Both the position numbers and the translations under genes were made by a program. The notes beneath the pieces were generated by a model. The model worked only from the letters and a program-made list of their open reading frames with translations, had not been told where the DNA came from and made no database searches. A stretch of 64,000 nt of DNA, taken from Caryophanales bacterium UBA4682 (lineage in GTDB: Bacteria > Bacillota_I > Bacilli_A > RFN20 > CAG-288). Location of the stretch: contig DHKY01000002.1 in assembly GCA_002404995.1 (NCBI GenBank), forward strand, positions 1 to 64,000. Reading direction: 5' to 3'. Of this stretch, positions 10,563 to 18,627 are shown in pieces (position 1 is the stretch's first letter; every line of letters begins with the position of its first letter).

Positions 10563-10614
10563 TTTTCAATAACGAAAAGAAAATTTATAATGTTACTGCT
10601 TAGGAGGTCTCCGA

Positions 10615-11106
10615 ATGAAAGAATTTAACAATATTTCCTGGGATGAGTATTTCAGGTCGATCGCACTCCTTTCTTCTTTGCGCAGCAAAGATCCTCACAC
10701 CAAAGTCGGAGCCTGTATTGTTTCTCCTGAGCATAAAGTCCTTTCTCTTGGATACAACGGAAGGCCAATCGGCGTGAACGACTACGAAATTCCTTGGGAG
10801 AGAACGGACAAGAATCATAGCCTGCTGGATTCAAAATATCCTTATGTCTGCCATGCGGAACTGAATGCTATCTTGAATTCGAATCATGAGCTGTCTGGTT
10901 CGACCATCTATGTCACGCTCTTCCCATGCAATGAATGCACAAAGGCAATCATCCAGTCTGGAATCAAGAAAGTCATCTATTTGGATGACAAGTACCATGA
11001 TTCCGACAGCGGCATTGCAGCCCGGAAAAGGCTGGACAGGGCAAAGATTCCTTATGAGCAGTACACAGGAAGAGTTCCGGATATTTCGTTTGAAAATGAA
11101 AAATAG
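10615..11106 (+). CDS. dCMP deaminase (ComEB-type cytidine/deoxycytidylate deaminase)
   Basis: Zinc enzyme converting dCMP to dUMP for thymidylate synthesis. 163 residues. Zinc motifs HAELNAIL and PCNECTKAI are complete. TKVGACIVSPEHKVLSLGYNGxPIG has AGG at the Met of the YNGMP substrate loop, an almost invariant position. Good site AGGAGG before the ATG and its own promoter after the atp terminator. Overlaps the next gene by 11 bases. Confidence 0.92.
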   Translation: MKEFNNISWDEYFRSIALLSSLRSKDPHTKVGACIVSPEHKVLSLGYNGRPIGVNDYEIPWERTDKNHSLLDSKYPYVCHAELNAILNSNHELSGSTIYVTLFPCNECTKAIIQSGIKKVIYLDDKYHDSDSGIAARKRLDRAKIPYEQYTGRVPDISFENEK

Positions 11107-11344
11107 CAACTATCATACCCGGTTTCCTCTGAAACGCTGCCTGATTGCAACACTTGTAATCCTGCTCTGTGCTGCAATGGTCCTAGGCCTTCTATACGCA
11201 ATTGTAAAAAACGAGAACATTCCGGATAAGACTTGGATTTTTGTCCTTGTCTGGGGCGTCGTCTTCTTTCTGAGGCTCTTTACCTACTGGAGGAGACAGA
11301 TTATCCTATTTATCCGCACAAGAAAAGATGAGAACAGAAAATAA
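11096..11344 (+). CDS. Small membrane protein, two helices
   Basis: An 82-residue protein starting at the ATG inside the end of the deaminase gene (MKNSNYHTRFPLKRC) and ending inside the start of ecfA1. Two membrane helices (about 16-37 and 46-62), then a basic tail. The double overlap points to translational coupling rather than chance. No family recognised. Confidence 0.6.
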   Translation: MKNSNYHTRFPLKRCLIATLVILLCAAMVLGLLYAIVKNENIPDKTWIFVLVWGVVFFLRLFTYWRRQIILFIRTRKDENRK

Positions 11345-12206
11345 AATCAAAGAACTCCTGAAAAGAGATGACCATATACCAACGGATTCCGAAATCTGCC
11401 TCGAGAATCTTTCTTTCGGCTATGATGATGAATCCTTGGCAGTCAACGATGTCTCTTTCTCGATCCGAAAAGGAGAGTACGTATCCATCATCGGACATAA
11501 TGGTTCTGGAAAATCCACGCTTTCCAAACTGATTGACGGTATCCTTGTCCAGAACAAAGGTGAAATCTATATCGATGGCATCAAGAGGGATGATGACAAT
11601 GCTCTTCTGCTGCGAAAGAAAATCGCCCTTGTCTTCCAGAATCCGGACAGCCAGTTCATCGGAGCCACGGTCCGGGACGATATCGCCTTTGGACTCGAGA
11701 ACGAATGTGTTCCGACAAAAGACAGGAATGCAATTATTGAAAAAAGCGCTGCAGAAGTCGGAAGGGAAGAATATCTCGATCGAGAACCCTCAAATCTTTC
11801 CGGTGGTCAGAAGCAAAGAGTCGCCATTGCAGACTGCATTGCACGCCATCCGGAAATCCTGATCAGGGACGAAGCCGGTGCCAGGCTCGACCCAAAAGGA
11901 AAACACGAAATCCGGAAGATTATCTACGAACGAAAAAAGAAGGATCCGAATCTGACCATTCTCAATATCACACATGAGATTGATGAAGCCTATGATTCTG
12001 ATCGTGTTTTAGTCAGGAACAAAGGAAAACTAGTCCTGGACGGAACACCCGAAGAAGTCTTCCAGGATGATGCCTTCCTTTCTTCCATCCATCTGGACAT
12101 TCCTTTTGCACACAAGCTGAACAAGAAACTGAAAGAGCTCGGCTTGGACTATGGAAAAGTCAAAAACGACTATGAACTGAGGGAAAAGATATGCCAATCT
12201 CATTAA
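11328..12206 (+). CDS. ecfA1: Energy-coupling factor transporter ATPase EcfA1
   Basis: ATP-binding subunit of the shared ECF vitamin-uptake module. Walker A GHNGSGKST, Q-loop VFQNPDSQF, signature NLSGGQKQRVAIA. AGG falls at VGxEEYLDREP (VGMEEFLDREP in relatives), EILIxDEAGAxLDP (DEATAMLDP), and IKxDDDN. The final residues overlap ecfA2 by 16 bases. No substrate-specific S component is in the window; they are normally scattered elsewhere. Confidence 0.95.
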   Translation: MRTENKIKELLKRDDHIPTDSEICLENLSFGYDDESLAVNDVSFSIRKGEYVSIIGHNGSGKSTLSKLIDGILVQNKGEIYIDGIKRDDDNALLLRKKIALVFQNPDSQFIGATVRDDIAFGLENECVPTKDRNAIIEKSAAEVGREEYLDREPSNLSGGQKQRVAIADCIARHPEILIRDEAGARLDPKGKHEIRKIIYERKKKDPNLTILNITHEIDEAYDSDRVLVRNKGKLVLDGTPEEVFQDDAFLSSIHLDIPFAHKLNKKLKELGLDYGKVKNDYELREKICQSH

Positions 12207-13105
12207 AGCACGTCTACTACACCTATGACAGAGGCACTCCGGCCGAGAAGGAAGCTCTCAGGGACAGGAATCTTGTTTTCCAGGATCATTGCTTCACTGC
12301 TTTGATTGGTCGGACTGGTTCCGGAAAATCAACTCTGATTCAGCATCTCAACGGATTGTTGCTTCCAGATTCCGGAATCATCGATGCAAACGGATATGTA
12401 ATCGACAGGACTTTGGAATACAAGAAAAACGGAAAGGTCGATGTCCGGAAAAGGAAAAAGAAGCATAAGAAGAAACAAGCTGATATCAAATCTCTCCGGA
12501 AACGGATCGGACTTGTCTTCCAGTTCCCGGAGTATCAGATTTTCGAAGACAGCGTAATCAAAGATGTCTCCTATGGTCCAAAGAACTTTGGTAGGAGTGA
12601 AAAAGATGCCATCAAAGAAGCAAAGAACGCACTTAAGATGGTCGGACTTGATGAGTCCTTTGAGGAACGATCTCCCTTTGAACTCTCGGGCGGAGAGAAA
12701 CGAAGAGTCGCTATCGCAGGCATCCTTGCCTTAAAACCGGAAGTCTTAGTCCTAGATGAACCGACTGTCGGACTGGATGCCAAAGGAGAGAAAGACTTAA
12801 GGTCGCTTCTCACCTCTTTGCATGAAAAAGGAACAAGCATTATCCTTGCTACTCATAACAGGGATATTGTTCTATCTTATTGTGATCGTGCGATTGTGCT
12901 GAACTATGGAAAAATTGTCAAGGACAGCACTCCGCTTGAGCTCTTCCGAGATGAGACATTCAGGAACGACTCCTTCCTAGAACCTCCGAAAGTCTTCTCT
13001 TTTGCACGGGAATTAAAGAAAAATGGAGTCGATATTGACCTAAATAAGATAAAAGACATTTCTTCTCTTGCGGAAGAGATTGCTCGTACGAAAGGAGGCA
13101 AATAG
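12191..13105 (+). CDS. ecfA2: Energy-coupling factor transporter ATPase EcfA2
   Basis: Second ATPase of the ECF module, 304 residues. Walker A GRTGSGKST, then a family-typical QHLNGLLLPDSG. A lysine-rich insertion (DVRKRKKKHKKKQADIK) lies before VFQFPEYQIF. Signature ELSGGEKRRVAIAGILA and LVLDEPTVGLD. AGG sites: EALxDxNLVF, KNFGxSEKDA, and THNxDIVLSYCDRAIVL, the last being the Met of the THxMD switch region. The signature arginines are CGA and AGA. Confidence 0.95.
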   Translation: MPISLKHVYYTYDRGTPAEKEALRDRNLVFQDHCFTALIGRTGSGKSTLIQHLNGLLLPDSGIIDANGYVIDRTLEYKKNGKVDVRKRKKKHKKKQADIKSLRKRIGLVFQFPEYQIFEDSVIKDVSYGPKNFGRSEKDAIKEAKNALKMVGLDESFEERSPFELSGGEKRRVAIAGILALKPEVLVLDEPTVGLDAKGEKDLRSLLTSLHEKGTSIILATHNRDIVLSYCDRAIVLNYGKIVKDSTPLELFRDETFRNDSFLEPPKVFSFARELKKNGVDIDLNKIKDISSLAEEIARTKGGK

Positions 13106-13106
13106 A

Positions 13107-13991
13107 ATGAAGCTTCCTTTGGGAAAATATAACTCTTACGATACCTTCCTTCATCGAAGGGACTCCCGGATTAAGCTGGCAGGAAGGATTATCAGGATGG
13201 TTTCCGTCTTCTTATCCTATGGAAACCAATACAGGGGCCTTGTCGTCAGGCTTGGTCTGTTCATCATCTTAATGGTTCTGTCTTTGCTTGGAAAAGCCAG
13301 TTTCGGCCGTCTTTTTTCTTCCTTGAAAGTCCTTTGGAGGATGGTACTGATTCTTGTCGTCATCAATCTCTTCCTTCCCAAATACACTAGGGCACAGATT
13401 GAAGAAAAGGGCCTTGCCATTGCTTTCAGGATCAACACCATTCCAGTTACATATGCCGCCATTATCAATATTGTTTATATCATCGTCCGTCTGGTTTTAG
13501 TCCTCAGGTTGACCAATATCTTCACAGCCACTACAAAACCCATGGATAGGACCAATGCGAGGGAATGGCTTTTAGCTCCTTTAAAGCTTATCTTTGTTCC
13601 AGTACATAAAATCGCCAGGTCCATCTCCTTAGCTCTCCGCTTCATTCCGACTTTGACAGAGGAAACCGACCGAATCAGGAAAGCACAGGCAAGCCGTGGT
13701 GTCGACTTCCATCAAGGAAAGCTCAAAGATAAAAGGAAGTCTCTGATTTCTTTGATTATTCCTCTTTTTATGTCTGCCTTTTCCATCTCTGGCGAACTTG
13801 CAGATGCAAGGGAATCCAGAGGATATGATCCCAATGCCAAACGTACAAAATACCGCGCCTTCAAATGGTCAACGCGGGATACTCTCGGCGTTATTTTCCT
13901 AGTCGCCAGGCTAGGGTCTGTCATCTATCTTGCCATCAGGAAATACGATAGGTTCGCCTATCTTGGAATCAATCTCCCGAAAATCAGCTAA
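13107..13991 (+). CDS. ecfT: Energy-coupling factor transporter membrane protein EcfT
   Basis: Transmembrane coupling subunit, 294 residues, starting at the ATG after GGAGGCAAATAGA. Coupling helices are recognisable: IAxSISLALRFIPTLTEETD, then RIxKAQASRGVDF and ADAxESRGYDP. The AGG sites are Met in the family (IAMMISIALRFIPTL, IMKAQ, AMEARGY), and the two functional arginines of the Ala-Arg-Gly coupling motifs are CGT and AGA. HRxDSRIKL near the N-terminus is another Met/Leu site. Five or so helices. Confidence 0.95.
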   Translation: MKLPLGKYNSYDTFLHRRDSRIKLAGRIIRMVSVFLSYGNQYRGLVVRLGLFIILMVLSLLGKASFGRLFSSLKVLWRMVLILVVINLFLPKYTRAQIEEKGLAIAFRINTIPVTYAAIINIVYIIVRLVLVLRLTNIFTATTKPMDRTNAREWLLAPLKLIFVPVHKIARSISLALRFIPTLTEETDRIRKAQASRGVDFHQGKLKDKRKSLISLIIPLFMSAFSISGELADARESRGYDPNAKRTKYRAFKWSTRDTLGVIFLVARLGSVIYLAIRKYDRFAYLGINLPKIS

Positions 13992-13993
13992 CG

Positions 13994-14773
13994 ATGAACA
14001 TTTTTCTCCGTATTGCTTTCCATGGGGCTGATTTCTATGGCACTCAGAAACAGAAAGACAAGCCGACAATCCAGGGTCTTTTCGAAGACCTTCTTTCTAA
14101 AATCTATAACACACCTATCAAAGTTACCATTTCTTCCCGATTAGACCGGTTTGTTTCCGCGTTGGATTTCGGACTTACTTTCTTTTCTCCTAACGATAAA
14201 TACACTCTCAGCTATCTAAGCTACTATCTTAAGCGGATGCTTCCGTCTTCGGTGGTTCTGCTTTCTATTGAGCAGAAAGAGGACAGTTTCTCCGCCCGGT
14301 ATTCTGTCAAAGAAAAGACTTACCAGTATTTGATCCAGAACGAGGATATCGTCAATCCGCTCTTTGCTTCTTTTACTTTTATTCCGAAAAGAAAACTGGA
14401 TGAAAGGAAAAGGAAAGAAGCTCTGTGCTTATTTCCAGGTGTGCATGATTTCTCTTCCTTTTCTGTTCCTGAAGAAGATGACTGCTGCCTTCTGAAACTG
14501 AATAAGGCAGCAAGGAAGAAGGAAAAGAACAGGCTGATAAGGACCTTTAAGGGAAAATCCTTCCTCCGCTATCAGATCCGTTGCAGGGTCGGAGCCTGCA
14601 TTCAATATCAGGAAGGAAAGATATCATTGGACTTGATCCGCTCTCTTCTCATGGGAGAAGAAACAAATTACCAGAAAAGGAAAGCGGAAGCAAAAGGCCT
14701 CATCCTAAGGAAAACCGATTACGGAAAAGAAGAGAAAAAGAATTCATCTTCTGCCTTAGGAAAATTGGTATAA
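13994..14773 (+). CDS. truA: tRNA pseudouridine(38-40) synthase TruA, divergent
   Basis: Follows ecfT as truA does in many Firmicutes. N-terminus IAFHGADFYGTQKQ matches the IAYDGxxFxGWQ start. The catalytic region is SSRLDRFVSALD in place of the usual GRTDAGVHA; the catalytic Asp is kept but the flanking residues are unusual. SARYSVKEKTYQYLI matches the SARFDAxxRTYxY motif. The C-terminal HxxH-like helix region (GVHDFSSFSV) is present. 259 residues, near family length. Called with good confidence from order plus motifs. Confidence 0.82.
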   Translation: MNIFLRIAFHGADFYGTQKQKDKPTIQGLFEDLLSKIYNTPIKVTISSRLDRFVSALDFGLTFFSPNDKYTLSYLSYYLKRMLPSSVVLLSIEQKEDSFSARYSVKEKTYQYLIQNEDIVNPLFASFTFIPKRKLDERKRKEALCLFPGVHDFSSFSVPEEDDCCLLKLNKAARKKEKNRLIRTFKGKSFLRYQIRCRVGACIQYQEGKISLDLIRSLLMGEETNYQKRKAEAKGLILRKTDYGKEEKKNSSSALGKLV

Positions 14774-14785
14774 TAAACATTAGCT

Positions 14786-15478
14786 ATGAAAAAAGACACT
14801 GAAAATAAGCAGAATTTCAAAGAAGTTTGGCATCACTACTTCCGGAAGGAAGATATTTTCCTGATTCCGAATCTTCTTTGCTATTTCCGCATTGCCTTAA
14901 TCGCAGTCTTCCTTGTCTTTTATTTCCATCCTATTACAATCCTAGGCAACCAATACGCGAACATCTACCTCTCGGTCGGTGTCATCGCCATTGCAGCTTA
15001 TACGGACTTCATCGATGGTTTCGTTGCCCGCACCTATGATAGGAAATCCCCGCTCGGATCCGTGGTCGATCCTAGGGCTGACAAGCTCCTACAGGCTGCG
15101 ATTGCCTGCGCCCTTGTTGCAAAGCTCTACAAATTCGCGGCTGTCGATACAAGGCTTGGCGTCTTCCTTCTCAAGGAGTTCACCCTTATGGGGCAGGATA
15201 TCCACAGGGCAAGGAAAAAGCAGAGCTTTGGAAAAGCACACTGGTATGGGAAAGTATCGACTTTTGTCTTCTATCTGAGGCTCGGTGTTCTCCTCTTCGC
15301 CGGTCCGATGCTTGAGCACTCTTCCTTCTATCAGCAACACCAAGTCATTGATTCCTTAGCCACTGTCGCTATCTTATTCCTTAGTCTAGCCTTAGTCGGA
15401 TATATTCATCTCGAATATAAGATATTGAAGAAGAACAAAACTTCTTCGAAAGGAGAAAGCAATGATCAAAATCTATAG
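14786..15478 (+). CDS. pgsA: CDP-diacylglycerol-glycerol-3-phosphate phosphatidyltransferase
   Basis: CDP-alcohol phosphatidyltransferase making phosphatidylglycerophosphate. The signature DFIDGFVARTYD...GSVVDPxADK is complete, with AGG in DPxADK (Met, Leu or Ile in the family) and in TYDxKSPLG. About six membrane helices. An extended -10 box TGGTATAAT (14766-14774) ends 11 bases before the ATG and no ribosome site is seen, so the leader is only a few bases at most. The start of spx overlaps its end by 17 bases. Confidence 0.9.
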   Translation: MKKDTENKQNFKEVWHHYFRKEDIFLIPNLLCYFRIALIAVFLVFYFHPITILGNQYANIYLSVGVIAIAAYTDFIDGFVARTYDRKSPLGSVVDPRADKLLQAAIACALVAKLYKFAAVDTRLGVFLLKEFTLMGQDIHRARKKQSFGKAHWYGKVSTFVFYLRLGVLLFAGPMLEHSSFYQQHQVIDSLATVAILFLSLALVGYIHLEYKILKKNKTSSKGESNDQNL

Positions 15479-15956
15479 GTCACCAAGCTGTTCAAGCTGT
15501 CGAAAAGTAAAGGCCTGGTTCAACGAACACGATATTCCCTATGAGGAAATCAACATCCTGAAGCACGAACTCACCGAAGACGATCTCAAAGACAGGCTGA
15601 ACAAATCCCTTGATGGAACCGATGAAATCATTTCCACCCGTTCCAAAATTATTCAGGAACAGAAAATCGATATTGATTCCATGTCCTTCAAAGAACTTCT
15701 CAGTTTCATCCAGAAGAACCCGACCATCCTGAAGCGTCCGATTATCGTCAATGATACTTCTATCCAAGTCGGATACAATGCCGATGAAATCGAAATCTTC
15801 GAGCGGGATAAACGGGCTTACAAGAAAGCACGGCACATTGCAAAAGAAACCTGCAGCGAAGAAAACTGCCCCGAGTACAAGAACTGTATCCATCGTTTCC
15901 AGGACCATATCCAGCACGCAGCAACAACAAAGTGCGAAGGAGACTGCAAAAAATAA
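15462..15956 (+). CDS. spx: Spx-family redox regulator with cysteine-rich tail
   Basis: ArsC/Spx-fold protein that binds the RNA polymerase alpha C-terminal domain under thiol stress. N-terminus has the redox motif CSSCRK; DGTDEIISTRSK and RPIIVNDTSIQVGYNADEI match Spx closely. AGG in LKDxLNKS fits a hydrophobic position. After the normal Spx end (about residue 118) there is an extra tail of about 45 residues with six cysteines (KETCSEENCPEYKNCIH and TKCEGDCKK) and several histidines, suggestive of metal or additional redox sensing. Own ribosome site AAAGGAG. Confidence 0.88.
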   Translation: MIKIYRSPSCSSCRKVKAWFNEHDIPYEEINILKHELTEDDLKDRLNKSLDGTDEIISTRSKIIQEQKIDIDSMSFKELLSFIQKNPTILKRPIIVNDTSIQVGYNADEIEIFERDKRAYKKARHIAKETCSEENCPEYKNCIHRFQDHIQHAATTKCEGDCKK

Positions 15957-15961
15957 GAAAG

Positions 15962-15993
15962 ACACTGTCTAGCATTGCTGGACAGTGTTTTTT
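15962..15993 (+). terminator. Terminator after spx
   Basis: ACACTGTC and GACAGTGT pair around an 11-base loop, followed by six T. Confidence 0.85.
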
Positions 15994-16001
15994 CAACTAC
16001 C

Positions 16002-16032
16002 AAAAAAGCAGGAACCATCCGGATTCCTGCTT
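16002..16032 (-). terminator. Terminator after the CYTH gene
   Basis: AAGCAGGAA pairs with TTCCTGCTT around a nine-base loop. Minus-strand tail is a T run; the plus side also has GTTTTTT, so it can act both ways between the convergent genes. Confidence 0.8.
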
Positions 16033-16037
16033 GTTTT

Positions 16038-16622
16038 TTACTTTGCTTCTAAAGCTGCGTTAATCGCGCGTGTTTCCTTAGAAAGGGTATTGAGCTTGAA
16101 TTCGAGATCGAAATTCTCGCAGATTTCCTGGAGAGTGTTCTGACTCTTGACAGCGGAATCGGAATCGCACTCCAATTCATAATCGACTTTCTTTCCGTAT
16201 TCGTTCTTGGAGATATCAAGATCCGTATCCTTGTATACTGCCTCACGACGATGGGTCGTAAGCTCTGCAAGAATCCGAAGTTCGCTTGTAGGAAGATGAA
16301 GAGTGACAAGGAAATCCGCAATGTCGCCTCTTGGGAAGACATTGTGGCTGATTAAGCTCTCGGCATCTTTCTGGGAAAGATGCTGATTCTTCTCAAGCAG
16401 ACCCTCGGAGAGAGGAGCTTTCCTTGTTAAAACATACTCATCACCGGTCTTACGGAGACGGATGACCATACCATACTTTTTCAGTTTGCGGTCCTTGCTG
16501 TCCCTGTAGTAGTTTGTCTGGACAATCTCTTTTTCGCTGAAGCCGAGCTTACTAGCTAAGCGTTCATAGTCCTTCTTCGAAAGCAGAATCTTCGATTCAA
16601 TTTCAATTTTGTTGCTTGCCAT
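16038..16622 (-). CDS. CYTH-domain phosphatase (triphosphate tunnel fold)
   Basis: 194 residues. The diagnostic acidic ExExK strand is KIEIESKILL. Further strands follow the family: QTNYYxDSKDRKL (AGG at YYxD, where homologues have Phe/Met), GMVIRLRK, EYVLTRKAPLSEGLLEKNQ, LAELTTHRREA and DYELECD. Such enzymes hydrolyse inorganic triphosphate, thiamine triphosphate or related nucleotides; the substrate cannot be told from sequence. Convergent with spx. Confidence 0.85.
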   Translation of the reverse strand: MASNKIEIESKILLSKKDYERLASKLGFSEKEIVQTNYYRDSKDRKLKKYGMVIRLRKTGDEYVLTRKAPLSEGLLEKNQHLSQKDAESLISHNVFPRGDIADFLVTLHLPTSELRILAELTTHRREAVYKDTDLDISKNEYGKKVDYELECDSDSAVKSQNTLQEICENFDLEFKLNTLSKETRAINAALEAK

Positions 16623-16687
16623 AATATACCTCGTAACTCGCTTCTATATGATACAATAAAAGCAGGAAAATAGAAAGCGAAGAGAAG

Positions 16688-17461
16688 ATGAAAGCAACCA
16701 CTTTTACCATACACTCCAAGAAATACGAACATCACGAAGGACTGAGGAAGAAAAGGCAGTCTCAGCTGATCAGCAAAGGCTTTACCTTAGATAATGAGAA
16801 TCCTGACCTTATCATCGTAGTCGGTGGGGACGGCACCTTTTTAAGAGAAGTACGGAACCGGAAATTCAATGGGCGCTTCGTATTGCTCAACACTGGCCAT
16901 CTCGGATTTTTCTCTGAATTCAGCATCGAAGAAGCAAATAAACTCCTCTATGCTATTTTAGAAAAAGAACCAGAGGAGGAAGTCCTTCCTCTAGGAAAAA
17001 TCACAAATTCCGCAGGTATCTACGACTACTTCCTCAACGATGTCTGCATCGAAGGACTGAAAACCTGCTGGGTCACAGCCCGCATTGATGATGAAATCCT
17101 GACTACAATCCGCGGAAACGGAGTTGTTATCTCTACACCGATTGGGTCCTCCGGATATGCAGCAAGCCTAGGCTCTCCCTTCAGGATTGGAAGTCCAGAT
17201 GTCTACGAATTCGCAACGATTGCTCCGTGTTACAATCGCCTGTCCTTCAATCCGATTAACAAAGCAATCATCAGCAATAAGAAAACTCTGTCTATCGAAC
17301 TGAGAGGAAAAAGGATTCCAGTACTAGATGGAATCTCAGCTGGCAGCTTACGGGATAATAAGTTCGTCTTTGCTCCGAAATCAGAAAAGACTCTGACTCT
17401 TCTTCACTTCCGGAAGCAAAGCAAAGTCGTCCGCTTAAGAGAAAGGATATCCGGAAAATGA
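16688..17461 (+). CDS. nadK: NAD kinase
   Basis: Phosphorylates NAD to NADP. VVGGDGTFLREV carries the GGDGT nucleotide site; VLLNTGHLGFFSEF and the second conserved motif STPIGSSGYAASLG are present. 257 residues, normal for Firmicutes. Good site GAAGAGAAG before the ATG. Ends in TGA overlapping the next gene's ATG (ATGA), which shows that TGA is a normal stop. Confidence 0.93.
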   Translation: MKATTFTIHSKKYEHHEGLRKKRQSQLISKGFTLDNENPDLIIVVGGDGTFLREVRNRKFNGRFVLLNTGHLGFFSEFSIEEANKLLYAILEKEPEEEVLPLGKITNSAGIYDYFLNDVCIEGLKTCWVTARIDDEILTTIRGNGVVISTPIGSSGYAASLGSPFRIGSPDVYEFATIAPCYNRLSFNPINKAIISNKKTLSIELRGKRIPVLDGISAGSLRDNKFVFAPKSEKTLTLLHFRKQSKVVRLRERISGK

Positions 17462-17856
17462 AAGAAATAAATGAAAATCAGAAATTCGGTATGCCGACCT
17501 ATGTCTATATTATTATCATTGCAGTAGCTGCGGTCTTATTAGCAGTTGCCATCTTCTTCATCATCCGTAGTTCTATCAAGAGAAAGAAAATCCGTAAGTC
17601 CAATGAAGAAGCCAATAAAAAAATCGAAGACAGTGCAAAAACGATTGCAACTGCCTTCGGAGGAAAGGCAAACATCCTTTCCATCACCAAGCAGGGATCC
17701 AGAGTCACCCTTGAGCTCAAAGATTCAAGCTTAGCCGATAAAGAAAAAATCAACACTGAATTCAAAGACGCCAGGTATAGGGGAAACAAGGTAACGTTAA
17801 TTATCGGTTCAAGGTCTGAAGAATTCAAAAACCTATTAGAAGAGAACAGGAAATAA
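17458..17856 (+). CDS. Membrane-anchored PTS EIIB-like protein lacking the catalytic cysteine
   Basis: 132 residues: one N-terminal membrane helix (YIIIIAVAAVLLAVAIFF), a basic linker, then a glucose-family EIIB-like domain (TAFGGKANILSIT, RVTLELKDSSL, GNKVTLIIGSRSEEF). The phosphorylated Cys of EIIB (usually in CxTRLR) is replaced: the strand reads KQGSRVTLEL. With AGG as Met the loop is DAMYMGNKV. Similar stand-alone proteins exist in mycoplasmas. Coupled to nadK; likely a sensor or scaffold, not a phosphotransferase. Confidence 0.7.
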   Translation: MKEINENQKFGMPTYVYIIIIAVAAVLLAVAIFFIIRSSIKRKKIRKSNEEANKKIEDSAKTIATAFGGKANILSITKQGSRVTLELKDSSLADKEKINTEFKDARYRGNKVTLIIGSRSEEFKNLLEENRK

Positions 17857-17887
17857 AAAGGGCGGCATGCAAACGCTGCCCTTTTTT
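17856..17887 (+). terminator. Terminator after the nadK unit
   Basis: AAAAGGGCGGC pairs with GCTGCCCTTTT, followed by T run. Confidence 0.8.
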
Positions 17888-17902
17888 CATTAAACAATTC
17901 CA

Positions 17903-18616
17903 TTACCATCCTACTTCGTCAATAAAACGGACATGGCTGAAGATGACTTTTCCCCCATTGTCTTCAAACCGGAAATGTCCGTGGATTTCGTCTCCCGTCT
18001 CTGGAAAAGTGTAATTATCCTGAGGTGCGTCTGGAAAGCAGACCTTAATAAAGAACTTGCTATCTATCGTATCTCCGATTTTACTGTAAATGGATGAAAA
18101 GTCAAATCGGAATGTACCATAGATGTTATAAAGAGTACAATCAGCATCTAACTCATCCGAATAAAAACCGACCTTATCATATCGGTTATATTGATAGGGA
18201 GGAAGATCCGATTCGATAGGAAAACTATCGGTATCGAGAAACTTTCCTTCTGAATCCTTATAAATGAAACACATCTGAACATAAGGTTTGATTCCTCGCA
18301 GTTTTGGCTCGTTACCAATATTGATTCCATAAGTAAATTGGATAGGATCCGATGCTTTCCTTTCCCTAGCTTCTGTTTTCCATTCTACCGATCCAATCGG
18401 ATAAGGAGGCTCTGTAATAATGCCTTCATCGTTTTCCTTTAGTTCATCTTTTTTCGAAACAAAAAGGTTCTCCTTATGAAGCCATTCTGGGTTATACAAA
18501 TTCCCAAAGGGGTCTTCCTTGAACCCCAAAGGAAGAGATTCAGAAACAGAAATGTTTTTATGGCAACCGACTAGAGATAAGAAAGGCAAAAGTAAAATCC
18601 TATTAAAGTATTTCAT
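17903..18616 (-). CDS. Lipoprotein, unknown function
   Basis: About 237 residues. Signal peptide with lipobox LSLVGC. I choose the third of three closely spaced ATGs because AAGGAG lies six bases before it. No recognisable domain; the mature part is mixed beta with many aromatic and acidic residues. Next to a second lipoprotein (18628-19281) with overlapping stop and start region, so co-translated. Confidence 0.7.
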   Translation of the reverse strand: MKYFNRILLLPFLSLVGCHKNISVSESLPLGFKEDPFGNLYNPEWLHKENLFVSKKDELKENDEGIITEPPYPIGSVEWKTEARERKASDPIQFTYGINIGNEPKLRGIKPYVQMCFIYKDSEGKFLDTDSFPIESDLPPYQYNRYDKVGFYSDELDADCTLYNIYGTFRFDFSSIYSKIGDTIDSKFFIKVCFPDAPQDNYTFPETGDEIHGHFRFEDNGGKVIFSHVRFIDEVGW

Positions 18617-18627
18617 TTTCATCTCCT

